A stretch of 64,000 nucleotides of DNA from Arthrobacter antibioticus (GTDB lineage: Bacteria; Actinomycetota; Actinomycetes; Actinomycetales; Micrococcaceae), in contig NZ_JASISQ010000009.1 in NCBI RefSeq assembly GCF_030063205.1, positions 62,001 through 126,000 of the forward strand, in the 5' to 3' direction. Position numbers and translations under genes: made by a program. Under the pieces are notes generated by a model that saw only the letters and a program-made list of their open reading frames with translations, did not search any database and was not told where the DNA came from. Shown piece by piece: positions 45,146 through 53,666 of this stretch; the first letter of the stretch is position 1; each line of letters begins with the position of its first letter.

Positions 45146-45365
45146 CCCGTGGTGGCTCATAAACATGTCCAAGCAGAAGACCAGCGCGGCACCCTCAGCT
45201 AGACCAAAAGTCCTGATTGGGGCGAGAAGTTCGTGGCGGACTTCGCGGCGGCTAAGCAACATCGTCACCGTTCAAACATTGACCCCTGTACCAGCCATGC
45301 ACGAGGTCCGGACTTCATAACCGCTCCATGTTGTGGGCCCGCAATTCGCTGTGCCGCGCAATGCA

Positions 45366-45653
45366 TCTAATATATCCATAATAACTTGTGGATACATTAG
45401 AAGCGACGCATCAAATGGGGCGTGAATATCCACTAGAGCCATTGGACTGACTTATATTAATGGATAGAATGGATCTATTAGACTCTTTGGACACGATGGA
45501 TACCATGTGTTTGAATATCTAATGTATCCATTGTGGCCTGTAGATACATTAGATGTTTTTACCTTTCCCAAAAATGACGCATCAAATGGGGCGTAAATAT
45601 CCACTGGAGTCATTGGACTGACTCACCTTATTGGATATAATGGATCTATTAGA
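45366..45653. repeat. Centromere-like array upstream of parA2
   Basis: Two dyads, TCTAATATATCCA with TGGATACATTAGA (45366-45401) and TCTAATGTATCCA with TAGATACATTAGA (45518-45553), each have 13-bp arms and a 10-bp spacer. A 78-bp direct repeat follows each dyad (45405-45482 and 45576-45653), starting GACGCATCAAATGGGGCGT. The whole dyad-plus-repeat unit is thus duplicated just before parA2. Such arrays are typical partition sites and operators. Confidence 0.75.
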
Positions 45654-45668
45654 TAGATTGGATAAACA

Positions 45669-46502
45669 ATGACAGCGCACATCAAGGCCCTCATCAACCA
45701 AAAAGGTGGGGTGGGCAAGACAAGTTGCACCATTAACTACGCTAGGGTTGCCGTCAATGCTGGCATGAGGGTTTTGGTGATAGACGCTGACCCTCAGGGG
45801 AACCTGAGTGGGATTTTGGCGGCAGAAGAAGTTCTCGCTGATCAACTGAGCTTCGCAGATGTACTGGTGGGGGAGAGGGTTGCCGAGGCGACAGTTGCCG
45901 GCATTTGGCCGAACCTGGATGTACTTCCAGGGAATCAGAACACGTCGAAGGCAACCCAGCAGCTCCACACGGAGCATGGGCGCGAGTACCGCCTCAAAGA
46001 AGCGCTAACCGCCGTCCAGGACGACTATAACCTCGTGCTTATTGACTGCGCCCCGAGCCTTGACCTGCACACCGTCAATGCCCTGACCGCAGCAGATCAA
46101 GCGGTTGTTATCACCCAGCCTGGCAAGTTCTCACTTGATGGGCTCAGTGAGTTGCTGAAGAGCTTTGACAGCGTTCAGAAGTACTACAACCCACTCTTGA
46201 CGGTCGCCGGCATCGCTGTGAACGGACTCAGAAATACCATCAGCCACCGCTCTTGGATCAGCGAACTGGAAGAGTTCTCACCTTGGCTCATTCTCACCCC
46301 ATACATTCCCCTGTGGAGTGTCATTCAGGATGCTCAGGAAGCTGGCTATGGCCTCGATGAGTGGAAGGCGGATGCCGAAAAGGCGCGTGAGGCATATGAA
46401 ATCTACGCACGGCACTTTGTAGGTATTGAAGGCTTGGACCTCCATGGGCACCTCAGTGCACTCTTCCCCAACCATGATTACTCGCAGCTGAAGGAGAAAT
46501 AG
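45669..46502 (+). CDS. parA: ParA-family partition ATPase 2
   Basis: This 277-residue ParA-type ATPase has the deviant Walker A KGGVGKTS near residue 12, then VIDADPQGNLSGIL and Walker B LVLIDCAPSLDL. It has little similarity to the first ParA beyond these motifs. The array upstream suggests autoregulation. The parB-like gene follows after 5 bases. Confidence 0.9.
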   Translation: MTAHIKALINQKGGVGKTSCTINYARVAVNAGMRVLVIDADPQGNLSGILAAEEVLADQLSFADVLVGERVAEATVAGIWPNLDVLPGNQNTSKATQQLHTEHGREYRLKEALTAVQDDYNLVLIDCAPSLDLHTVNALTAADQAVVITQPGKFSLDGLSELLKSFDSVQKYYNPLLTVAGIAVNGLRNTISHRSWISELEEFSPWLILTPYIPLWSVIQDAQEAGYGLDEWKADAEKAREAYEIYARHFVGIEGLDLHGHLSALFPNHDYSQLKEK

Positions 46503-46507
46503 GCGCA

Positions 46508-46939
46508 ATGGCACAACGACCAGCACCCAAGAAGAGCAATTTTGGGGCATCTCACCCCATCGAGCACGTCGAATCGCAGGTTGCAACGCAGCCTGAAATG
46601 CAGGCTGTGCCCGCCAGGCAAACGCCCGAACCGCCTACCCCCAGCCAGATTGTTGTGCCCGCCGTTGAGGTCCCTGAAGGGAAGAAGAAACCAGGACCGG
46701 CCCCACAAGGGCGTCATAAGTCCAAGGCCGCACTGTTCACCGACGAAGAGGTCATCGACCGCCTACGTGCAGCCTGGTTCCATACGCCCACCATGTCGGG
46801 AGAGCGGGAAGCCTCATTCTCCGACTTCCTCCTGGAGGCTGCGCTTGTGCGCACCAGGGAACGTGAAGAAAAGTACAACAAGGGTGCAGAGTTTCCCCCG
46901 GTCAAGGCGGGAAAGATCGGCGCCGGGCGGAAGGGGTAA
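46508..46939 (+). CDS. ParB-like partner of ParA2
   Basis: This 143-residue protein has a proline-rich N-terminus, a KKPGPAPQGRHKSKA basic patch and a helical C-terminus (DFLLEAALVRTREREEKYN). Position after parA2 and size suggest a centromere-binding partner, possibly ribbon-helix-helix. It has the same PGPxPxGR type of arm as the first ParB-like protein. Confidence 0.65.
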   Translation: MAQRPAPKKSNFGASHPIEHVESQVATQPEMQAVPARQTPEPPTPSQIVVPAVEVPEGKKKPGPAPQGRHKSKAALFTDEEVIDRLRAAWFHTPTMSGEREASFSDFLLEAALVRTREREEKYNKGAEFPPVKAGKIGAGRKG

Positions 46940-46962
46940 CTTCTCGAATAGGGCGTACTGAT

Positions 46963-46988
46963 CCAATGTATCCATAAGATCTATTGGA
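46963..46988. repeat. Single partition-type dyad after the parAB2 operon
   Basis: CCAATGTATCCATAAGATC and TATTGGATA resemble the TCTAATGTATCCA motif upstream of parA2. It lies 24 bases after the parB-like stop. Confidence 0.5.
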
Positions 46989-47313
46989 TATACCAGCTGT
47001 GGTCCAAACCGTCACTGCTAGCAGCTCGCTGCTAGTCCGTAACCCTCGACAGCAGATACTTGATGTACACAAAGATTCTTATACCGGCAGTGAGTATGAA
47101 TTTTCCCGTGATCCTCTGTGATGGGCCGAGCAATGAGGTGCTTTGCCAGGAACTCAAGAGCAGGGAATGGGTGCCTTGGCACAGCCAAGACGTACGGGCG
47201 GGAGATTATCATCCTGGGCCGGGCCGGGCCGGTGTCCAGGGCGGGCCGGACTGGTCCATGAAACGCGACATGCTTTCACCGCGCTACAGCACCCATCCGG
47301 AGGAACTCTTACT

Positions 47314-47352
47314 GGGGTGGCTTACTGAAAAAGTAAAATATCGAACGCTAAG
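47314..47352 (+). mobile_element. Solo Tn3-type inverted repeat
   Basis: GGGGTGGCTTACTGAAAAAG is followed by TAAAATATCGAACGCTAAG. It matches the repeats of elements A and B except for one extra base and two changes. It points to the right, toward the biosynthetic cluster. No partner repeat was found up to the end of the window. Confidence 0.65.
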
Positions 47353-47739
47353 ATTCTGGTAGCGCGGATCCAACGAGAATACTGTGACGGGCTGGCACGC
47401 CGTTCTTCTTCGAAGGGAATCGACCTGAATGTCTATAGGCTTCAGGGCCTGGAGGACCTAGCATCGACGCCGCGTCACCGAGTCGCGCATCCGAACGAGT
47501 GCCGCATCCCCCTTCGTCGCGAGAAGTGGAGGTAGCGGCCCCGGATTTTGTCGCACTTTCGACGGGCCATTTATGGGCAGACCATTGGGAAGCCCTGAGA
47601 GTCAGCCAGGTGCTCTTTGGGTAAAGCGTGCCAAATTGCTGCTGCGCCGGGCGGAGGTCCTTCCTAACCGAGGTGGCGCGACTTATTACACCATTGGCCA
47701 CAACCGCATTAGCGGTTTGCCCGCGAATTAGATCCGGCG
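47353..47739. other. Stretch without a supportable gene
   Basis: An open frame on the minus strand (47348-47803) has an unlikely composition. I see no domain or ribosome binding site. Together with 46989-47313 this gives about 750 bases of non-coding sequence around the solo Tn3 repeat. Confidence 0.4.
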
Positions 47740-48330
47740 CTAGATGAGAAGCCTTTTCGGAGTGGGCCATGCGAGACGGATGTGATGGTTCCCAAACCAC
47801 CATCCGTAGGTCAACATCTGCATGGCGTCGGAGTCGGATCGTCGCACCTCGGCAACCCGATGGCCTGGCCTGTCAGGCACGGGCAATGTGAGGATGCGGT
47901 TGGGAGCTGTGCCGAGTCCCACGCCGAGTGCTTTGCCCGCGGCTTCCTTTGCTGTCCAGATCTCGGTCAAGCAACTTTCTTCACTAACAGCCAACTCAGA
48001 GCGTTCCTCGGGCGAGAGGGCCCATGCAAGGTCAGTGGTGGCTTCGTCGGAGAGCTGGCGCTCGACATCAACACCGACAGGGGTTGCAGCGACCGCCAGA
48101 ACGGTGACGGCGCTGGTATGGGACACGGAGTAGTAGCTATCGCGATGTCGTAGTGGGAACGTCCGCTCTGGGCTGCGGTAATAGTTCAGCGCTTCAGGGC
48201 CAAGATTCTCGGAGATGAGCTGTGCGGTAACTTCTGCCGCCTTGGTCGACGCAATGCGGAGAGAAGCGGTGTACGGCGTGGGGGCATGTCGAATGTTAAC
48301 CAATATTTTTACTGGATTTGATGTATGCAC
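47740..48330 (-). CDS. 4'-phosphopantetheinyl transferase (Sfp type)
   Basis: This protein of roughly 195 residues has the Sfp signature: VGVDVERQ for Mg and CoA binding and WTAKEAAGKALGVGL for catalysis. It would load the phosphopantetheine arm onto the carrier protein at 49813. The start is uncertain (GTG 48330, or TTG 48303). It is divergent from the adenylation gene, and the operator palindromes lie between them. Confidence 0.88.
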   Translation of the reverse strand: MHTSNPVKILVNIRHAPTPYTASLRIASTKAAEVTAQLISENLGPEALNYYRSPERTFPLRHRDSYYSVSHTSAVTVLAVAATPVGVDVERQLSDEATTDLAWALSPEERSELAVSEESCLTEIWTAKEAAGKALGVGLGTAPNRILTLPVPDRPGHRVAEVRRSDSDAMQMLTYGWWFGNHHIRLAWPTPKRLLI

Positions 48331-48363
48331 ACGCAATATCCTAAGTTGATGTATGTACATCAA
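48317..48363. promoter_or_regulatory. Palindromic operators between the divergent genes
   Basis: TTGATGTATGTACATCAA at 48346-48363 is a perfect 18-bp palindrome. A related half, TTTGATGTATGCACACG, begins at about 48317. The same kind of sequence occurs at 53085-53100 and 53602-53622 next to the MarR gene, so these are its probable binding sites. Confidence 0.7.
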
Positions 48364-48432
48364 ACAACATGCGCTAGGGCCTGCCCGGGACACTCACGCC
48401 TTAGCCGAGAACACGTCAGGAAAGGAGCAACC

Positions 48433-49809
48433 ATGATCACTTCAACAGTAAAAGCCGGCCCCGAAACCTTTCACATGGCGTTGTCGACAGATCGCCTCAG
48501 AGAGAGAAACGACGTGAGTATGAGCGGTGGCTTTCAAAGAAGCTCCGGAACATACCGCGCCACGAAGAACCCCCAGCTCCTCCGGGAGTGCGTCAAGGTC
48601 ATCTGTCAAGGCGGAGTGGCTGCGCTCGTGCCGACGTCGGCAGCTGATGCTTATTTGGACACGATCGCTACCCAGGTCGAGGGATTTGCCCGAGCATATT
48701 CGGTCTCTTCTGGCTCCGAGGTCGGAGGGATCCTCGCGCTTCCTACCTCCGGCTCAACGGGATCCCCCAAACTCGTAGCTATTCCAGCCACAGGCATCGC
48801 TCAGTTCCTCGATTGGGGCAAGAACTACTTTAATTTCAATAGCTCAGCAGTGTCGCTCAGCCTGAGCCCATGGAACTTCGATGTCTCATTGTTGGACACC
48901 TGGGCGGTACTGGCAGGGGGCGGGACAGTCGTCGCCGTGGAGTCTGCACGGTTGCACGACGCCAAGTACTTGGCGGATCTGATGCGGCAATACCAACCAA
49001 CTTTCGTTCAAGTTGTACCCTCCACCCTTGACGCCTTGATTAAGGCAGCCGGGGATGATGTTTGTGGATCAGTCCATGACGTTGTGCTCACCGGTGGTGT
49101 GGCCTCCCGAGCCACCCGTGCAGTAGCTGCACGGCTTTTTCCCGCGGCGGTCTTTCACAACGTCTACGGCGCAACTGAGGTCAATGATTGTCTGATTGCG
49201 ACGATGTCAGCCCAACAATTCGCCTCATCGGAGACTCTTCCCTTGGGGATCCCCATAGCAGGTTGTGAGATCTTTCTGAGGTCAAACGGTGAAGTTCAGC
49301 CGGTAGGGCCATTGATGGAGGACAGCGAGGGTGAACTGCTGGTCCGTGCACCGTGGATGGCGTTGGGTTACATCACCGAGGGCGAGCTGCAACCCCTGCC
49401 GTGCACCCAGGTCGATGCCTACGGCGCTCTCTACCCGATGAAAGACCGGGCCATTTCCGCCGCGGGATGTTTGGAGTACCTAGGGCGCAGCGATCGAACG
49501 ATTAAGCTGCGAGGGCAGCGCATCAACCTTGACGAGATCGAACATGCCGCCCGTCAGACGGATCTGACAGCAATGACCTGCGCATGGCTCGATGAATCTA
49601 CATCGACACAACAGCTGCATCTGGCTTACACCTCACCTGAACGCGGTACAACGCCGGTGTCCGGTCTTCAGCTCCGACTGAAGATGAGCCGGCTCCTTCC
49701 CGCTTTCTCCATGCCCAACTATCTGCATCCCTTTGACCGTCCGTTCCCGCTTAACGGGAACGGGAAGCCAGACCTGCCCGCAATCAAGACCCTGATAGAG
49801 AGCAAATAG
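48433..49809 (+). CDS. Free-standing adenylation domain
   Basis: This 458-residue NRPS-type adenylation enzyme starts at ATG 48433 after AAAGGAG. Motifs are A3 TSGSTGSPK, the substrate-pocket Asp of WNFDVSLLD (Asp235 position, so an amino acid substrate), LTGGVAS and NVYGATEVND, then YLGRSDRTIKLRGQRINLDEIE and the A10 lysine PLNGNGKPD. It would activate an amino acid and load the carrier protein encoded next. The substrate cannot be read from the code by eye. Confidence 0.88.
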   Translation: MITSTVKAGPETFHMALSTDRLRERNDVSMSGGFQRSSGTYRATKNPQLLRECVKVICQGGVAALVPTSAADAYLDTIATQVEGFARAYSVSSGSEVGGILALPTSGSTGSPKLVAIPATGIAQFLDWGKNYFNFNSSAVSLSLSPWNFDVSLLDTWAVLAGGGTVVAVESARLHDAKYLADLMRQYQPTFVQVVPSTLDALIKAAGDDVCGSVHDVVLTGGVASRATRAVAARLFPAAVFHNVYGATEVNDCLIATMSAQQFASSETLPLGIPIAGCEIFLRSNGEVQPVGPLMEDSEGELLVRAPWMALGYITEGELQPLPCTQVDAYGALYPMKDRAISAAGCLEYLGRSDRTIKLRGQRINLDEIEHAARQTDLTAMTCAWLDESTSTQQLHLAYTSPERGTTPVSGLQLRLKMSRLLPAFSMPNYLHPFDRPFPLNGNGKPDLPAIKTLIESK

Positions 49810-49812
49810 GAC

Positions 49813-50070
49813 ATGTCCCTAGTCACTGAAGTCAAGCAATACATTGTTGACAAATTCGCCACCGACATCGCACCGGATGAACTGCCCTCGGACATTGATC
49901 TGCTGTCAACCGGCATCCTGACCAGCGTAACCACGGTCCAACTGCTCGGCTGGTGCGCAAGAACCTACAGGATCCCCATCAACTCCATTTCTATTAACCC
50001 TGAGGAACTGAAAACCCCCGAAGGCATCGCGGGTTTCATCGCGTCAAACCGTACTAACCCAATAGCCTAA
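49813..50070 (+). CDS. Acyl/peptidyl carrier protein
   Basis: This 85-residue carrier protein begins three bases after the adenylation gene. The phosphopantetheine site is GILTSVTTVQL (Ser 38). The usual DSL is LTSV here, with Thr in place of Asp. The flanking helices and length are normal for a free-standing PCP. Confidence 0.82.
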   Translation: MSLVTEVKQYIVDKFATDIAPDELPSDIDLLSTGILTSVTTVQLLGWCARTYRIPINSISINPEELKTPEGIAGFIASNRTNPIA

Positions 50071-50089
50071 CCCGAAGAGGAAATACATT

Positions 50090-50464
50090 ATGTTCACCCG
50101 CTCAAAGAATGAAATCGCTCCCGTCGAATGGGGCAACGGAACCAGCCACCGTCTGCTGGTTGAAGCCGACAACATGGGCTTCGCGGTCGCGCACACCGTT
50201 GTCAGAGCAGGCACTGAGTCCAAGCTGGAATACCGCAGAAACCTTGAGGCCTGCTATTGCATTCATGGATCCGGCAACATCGAGGACACCGAGGGTAACC
50301 GCTTCGAGATCGTACCCGGTGTCGTCTACGCCCTGGATGGCAACGAACCGCACTACCTGCGGGCAGCCGAAGGAGAAGACCTCGAACTCGTCAGTATCTT
50401 CAACCCGCCGATCCGCGGAGATGAGAAGCACACTCTCAGCGACAGCGGATTCAGCACATATTAA
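50090..50464 (+). CDS. Ectoine-synthase-like cupin (EctC family)
   Basis: This 124-residue cupin is close to EctC. It has MGFAVAHTVVRAGTESKLEYRRNLEACYCIHGSG then VPGVVYALDGNEPHYLRA and FNPPIRGDEKH. Glu 53, Tyr 80 and His 88 match the iron ligands of EctC (Glu57, Tyr85, His93) in spacing. EctA, EctB and EctD are absent. It may close a cyclic amidine or do another condensation on a carrier-bound amino acid. Confidence 0.85.
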   Translation: MFTRSKNEIAPVEWGNGTSHRLLVEADNMGFAVAHTVVRAGTESKLEYRRNLEACYCIHGSGNIEDTEGNRFEIVPGVVYALDGNEPHYLRAAEGEDLELVSIFNPPIRGDEKHTLSDSGFSTY

Positions 50465-50474
50465 GGAATCGGCA

Positions 50475-51608
50475 ATGACAACAACGATGACAAACACCCG
50501 ATGGTCCGGTTTCATTGAAGCGTTTGGCGCCACAGGCAACGATCATGCTGAGCACCGCAGCGATGGTCTTGCCGTTGACATGTGGGAACAGTTGTCCGAG
50601 AGCGGAGTCTTCGCAACCTTCGCCGAAGCCGACACAGAGCATGCTGGATTGAAAACTGCTGTCAGCCGCATGCGGGAATTAGGACGAACAAGCCCGGACC
50701 GTGGGCTAACATTCTCGGCGGTGACTCAACTGGCCAGCACCATCTACTGCCTGCGCGCCTTCGCAGACCGCGGCATTCAGGAGCGTTATCTTCCGGAAGC
50801 CGAGACCGGAACTGCCATCAGCGGCCACGCGATCACCGAAGCTGAGGCGGGCTCCGACGTGATGAACATGTCCACTACCGCGACCCGGCACGGTGATCAC
50901 TACGTCCTAACGGGAACGAAGCGTTTCATTACGAACGCCCCGGTGGCTTCGACGCTGGTGGTTTACGCCAAAACCGTTGAGGAGGACGGCTCTGACAAGG
51001 GTCTTTCAGCTTTCCTTGTGGAGACGTCGTGGCATGGAATGGACACCACCGGCGTCATGCCAACAGCGGGGTTGCGGACCTCGCCCATTGGTACGGTCAG
51101 CATGGACCATGTGAAGGTGCCCGCAGGAAACAGGATTGGCCACATCGGTGCCGGATTGCTCATTCTCGATCAGGTCATGAAACGTGAAACCCTCCTTGCC
51201 TTCGCTGCGAACCTCGGAGAGATGGAACAAGTCGTGGCCGACGCCGTTCGGTATGTCAATCAACGTAAACAGTTCGGTGTCACGATCGGCAGCAATCAGC
51301 TGGTGGCAAACCGCATTGTTGAAACACAGGTCGCCATCGAGCTCGGCGGAGCACTACTGAACTCAATTGCTGACCGCCTTGATGGCTTCGAGGACGTGAC
51401 GATTCCCATTGCCGCGGCCAAGATTTTCATCAGTGAGGCCAACGTCCAATCCGTGATCAATGCACTTCAGGTTCACGGTGGAAATGGGTATCTTAGAACC
51501 TCTCCGCTTGCTACTCATCTTTTGGATGCGGTACCAGGGGCGATCTATTCAGGTTCGAATGATCTGCTGCGCACGAAGATTGCCACGATGCTGGGAGTAG
51601 CAACATGA
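50475..51608 (+). CDS. Acyl-CoA dehydrogenase-like flavoenzyme
   Basis: This 377-residue protein starts at ATG 50475 after AAGGAATC. It is an ACAD family flavoprotein with GHAITEAEAGSDVMNMSTTA, the middle beta domain, and YVNQRKQFGVTIGSNQLVAN. Near the end GAIYSGSNDLLRTKI stands where MCAD has YEGTxxIQR, so the classical glutamate base is replaced. Free A domain, PCP and ACAD together are the set used to desaturate prolyl-S-PCP to pyrrole or pyrroline units. Confidence 0.85.
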   Translation: MTTTMTNTRWSGFIEAFGATGNDHAEHRSDGLAVDMWEQLSESGVFATFAEADTEHAGLKTAVSRMRELGRTSPDRGLTFSAVTQLASTIYCLRAFADRGIQERYLPEAETGTAISGHAITEAEAGSDVMNMSTTATRHGDHYVLTGTKRFITNAPVASTLVVYAKTVEEDGSDKGLSAFLVETSWHGMDTTGVMPTAGLRTSPIGTVSMDHVKVPAGNRIGHIGAGLLILDQVMKRETLLAFAANLGEMEQVVADAVRYVNQRKQFGVTIGSNQLVANRIVETQVAIELGGALLNSIADRLDGFEDVTIPIAAAKIFISEANVQSVINALQVHGGNGYLRTSPLATHLLDAVPGAIYSGSNDLLRTKIATMLGVAT

Positions 51609-52270
51609 GTCGTATCGACCCTCTCCTGACCAACTCAACCCAGGTCTTCGACTTCGAAAACCCTGCAGTCTTGAAGTTCATCAAAGACTCCGGCTGCTAC
51701 GTGGAGCCGAACATCGCCAAAGCAGTTGAAAAGCTACACGATGAGGTCCGCGACACCATTGACTACAACGTATTCAACGTCTCCCTGCACCCCGGGCTCA
51801 CCGCTTCCGAGGTTATTTCCGAATCATCGGGTTTCTGCCTTCATAAAAGCGTTCTCTTCGTCGCATGTTGCCGGAAGCTGGGGGTGCCGGCGCTGCTGTG
51901 CTCTGACGTCGTGACCAACCACGTTGCCGATGCTGCGATGCTCGAACTTGTCGGCGGCGAAGAATTTCTGCACTGGTACGCGCGGATCTATCTCAACGGA
52001 CGGTGGATCAAGGCGGCACCAATCTTCAACAGTCTGTTGTGCATGATCTACGGCATTGACGTCCTGCGCTTCAACCCTGACGGGGACTCCATTGAGCAAC
52101 GCAACGGCAGAAGCTCGAAAATGATCTACAGCGGCCAGCAGCACTCATACCCCAATCCATCAATGGAAGAACTAATCCAGGTAATACGGGACAAACACCC
52201 CAGAATGGTTAGCGACACCGGACGGACCCCAGCCTCCCACACCCTGACTGGCACGAAAATCGCCAACTAG
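51605..52270 (+). CDS. Transglutaminase-like protein
   Basis: This 221-residue protein of the transglutaminase/arylamine protease-like fold overlaps the ACAD gene as ATGA. The nucleophile Cys 78 is in SSGFCLHKSVLFVACCRKLGVPA and His 123 in FLHWYARIYLNGRWIKA. In pathways with carrier proteins such enzymes can transfer an acyl group to an amine, releasing the product. Role here is inferred. Confidence 0.75.
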   Translation: MSRIDPLLTNSTQVFDFENPAVLKFIKDSGCYVEPNIAKAVEKLHDEVRDTIDYNVFNVSLHPGLTASEVISESSGFCLHKSVLFVACCRKLGVPALLCSDVVTNHVADAAMLELVGGEEFLHWYARIYLNGRWIKAAPIFNSLLCMIYGIDVLRFNPDGDSIEQRNGRSSKMIYSGQQHSYPNPSMEELIQVIRDKHPRMVSDTGRTPASHTLTGTKIAN

Positions 52271-52284
52271 AAAGGCAGAATGAC

Positions 52285-53058
52285 ATGTGGAAATACGACG
52301 GCTGGGAATCCGATTTCAAGCTCGGGATCTTAACGCCACACGCAGACGTTGGCCCCGAAGCAGAAGCCCAAGCAATGCTCTCCGGCCTGCGGGCAACTGT
52401 CCACGGCGCGCGGGTTGACTTCAGCCCGATGCATCCGGGAGGAAGCATCGACGAAAAAATTGCCCACGATCCAGTCCTGAGGTTCATCCATCCAGAGGTA
52501 ATCGACCACACAGTTCAGAGTCTGTCTCACTCACCCTTGGACGCAATCGGACTTGCATTTACCAGTTCTTCATTCAAAATCGGTGCAGAACGGGAGCAAC
52601 GGCTGCTTGCGAGGCTGGCCACCGTCAGCTACGGGATCAGACTTGAAACTACTGGTACTGCGGCTACTGCAGCCATAAAACACCTTGGCTTAACTTCGAT
52701 CGCCGTCATGGCGCCATCCTGGTTCGATGATCAGCTTTGCCGTGAGGGAGCTGCTTACTTCGTAAACCAGGGAATTGACGTGATTTCTGCGACGCCAAGC
52801 GGCCCGCCCGGAGGTCCTCGAGCGATCACAGCGGAGGCCATGACGCATGCAGTTAAGGAACTTGTTGATACAACCGGCGCGAAAGCGGTGTTCATAGCCG
52901 GCAATGGGCAGCGGGCCATTGGTGCGATCGACCACCTTGAGCGCCATCTTGGCATCACTGTGCTGACGGCAAATCAGGTTCTCCTGTGGGCAACTCTGGC
53001 TGGCACCGACCTGCAAAACAAGATCACGGGCTATGGGCGGCTCTTTGCGGAAGGGTGA
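52285..53058 (+). CDS. AMDase/maleate-isomerase-like protein lacking catalytic Cys
   Basis: This 257-residue protein has the Asp/Glu racemase superfamily plan of arylmalonate decarboxylase and maleate isomerase: DFKLGILTPHADVGPEAEA, GLAFTSSSF near residue 90, TTGTAATAAIKHLG and AVMAPSWFDD. Where relatives have their two catalytic cysteines, this protein has LAFTSSS and FIAGNGQRA, so both are missing. A second protein of the same kind is at 58840. Different chemistry or a non-enzymatic role is likely. Confidence 0.75.
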   Translation: MWKYDGWESDFKLGILTPHADVGPEAEAQAMLSGLRATVHGARVDFSPMHPGGSIDEKIAHDPVLRFIHPEVIDHTVQSLSHSPLDAIGLAFTSSSFKIGAEREQRLLARLATVSYGIRLETTGTAATAAIKHLGLTSIAVMAPSWFDDQLCREGAAYFVNQGIDVISATPSGPPGGPRAITAEAMTHAVKELVDTTGAKAVFIAGNGQRAIGAIDHLERHLGITVLTANQVLLWATLAGTDLQNKITGYGRLFAEG

Positions 53059-53084
53059 TTGAGAGAATTCAATATGATATAGTT

Positions 53085-53100
53085 ATATGCATGTACATGG
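53085..53100. promoter_or_regulatory. MarR operator at the marR start
   Basis: TATATGCATGTACATGG overlaps the start of the MarR gene. It shares TGTACAT with the palindrome at 48346 and fits autoregulation. Confidence 0.5.
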
Positions 53101-53573
53101 ATTCTTCTTCTGATTCGGCGGGGGGGGTCCGCATACGCGACCTCAGCGCAGGCTGGTGCCAGGTTGCCGCGGTAGTGGCTGCGGTAGACACTACCCTCGG
53201 TAAGTGGCTTGCGGAAAACTATGGCATTGGTCTTACCGAGTACCGTGCAGCACTTCTTCTCAGTCGGGCCCCGAGCAACGAGCTGCGAATCGCGGAGCTC
53301 GCACACAGGGTCGGGCTCACCCAGAGCTCAGTGACTCGGCTGGTGGGTCGCATGGAGAGTAAGCATCTGGTCGTCCGCGACACCTGTCCCGACGATGGGA
53401 GGGGTGTCTATGCGGTAATCACCGACCGGGGGCTGGACGCCATTAAGGAAATCCACGAGCCCTACGGGGCTAAGATCTCTGATTTGCTGCAGAATGCAGC
53501 AGATCTTTACCCGCAGCTCGACATTGTGGACTTAGACCACACCTTCGAAACGATCGGTAAATTGATTTCCTGA
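53091..53573 (+). CDS. MarR-family regulator of the cluster
   Basis: This 160-residue winged-helix regulator starts at ATG 53091 (or 53097). It has RIAELAHRVGLTQSSVTRLVGRMESKHLVVRDTCPDDGRGVYAVITDRG, the MarR DNA-binding core and wing. It is placed inside the operon, and palindromes of the TTGATGTATGTACATCAA kind lie at the divergent promoter and around its own gene. A hairpin terminator follows. Confidence 0.88.
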   Translation: MYMDSSSDSAGGVRIRDLSAGWCQVAAVVAAVDTTLGKWLAENYGIGLTEYRAALLLSRAPSNELRIAELAHRVGLTQSSVTRLVGRMESKHLVVRDTCPDDGRGVYAVITDRGLDAIKEIHEPYGAKISDLLQNAADLYPQLDIVDLDHTFETIGKLIS

Positions 53574-53578
53574 TCTGG

Positions 53579-53622
53579 AACCCTGCGGGGTTTTTTAATC
53601 TTATACATGTATGCACATGCAA
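53579..53622 (+). terminator. Terminator and operator after marR
   Basis: AACCCTGCGGGGTTTTTT (53579-53596) is a short hairpin with a T run. It is followed by TTATACATGTATGCACATGCA (53602-53622), an operator-like palindrome upstream of the next gene. Confidence 0.6.
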
Positions 53623-53666
53623 ATTTTATGCTATGTGCCACGACTAAGAATGAGGGGTTGTTCAGA

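Noticed and set aside
47348-47803. A 151-codon minus-strand frame
   Set aside because: Low-complexity composition, no motif, and it overlaps the phosphopantetheinyl transferase end.
50109-50474. A long open frame upstream of the ACAD start, overlapping the EctC-like gene
   Set aside because: It is an out-of-frame shadow of the cupin gene; the ACAD start at 50475 has its own ribosome binding site.
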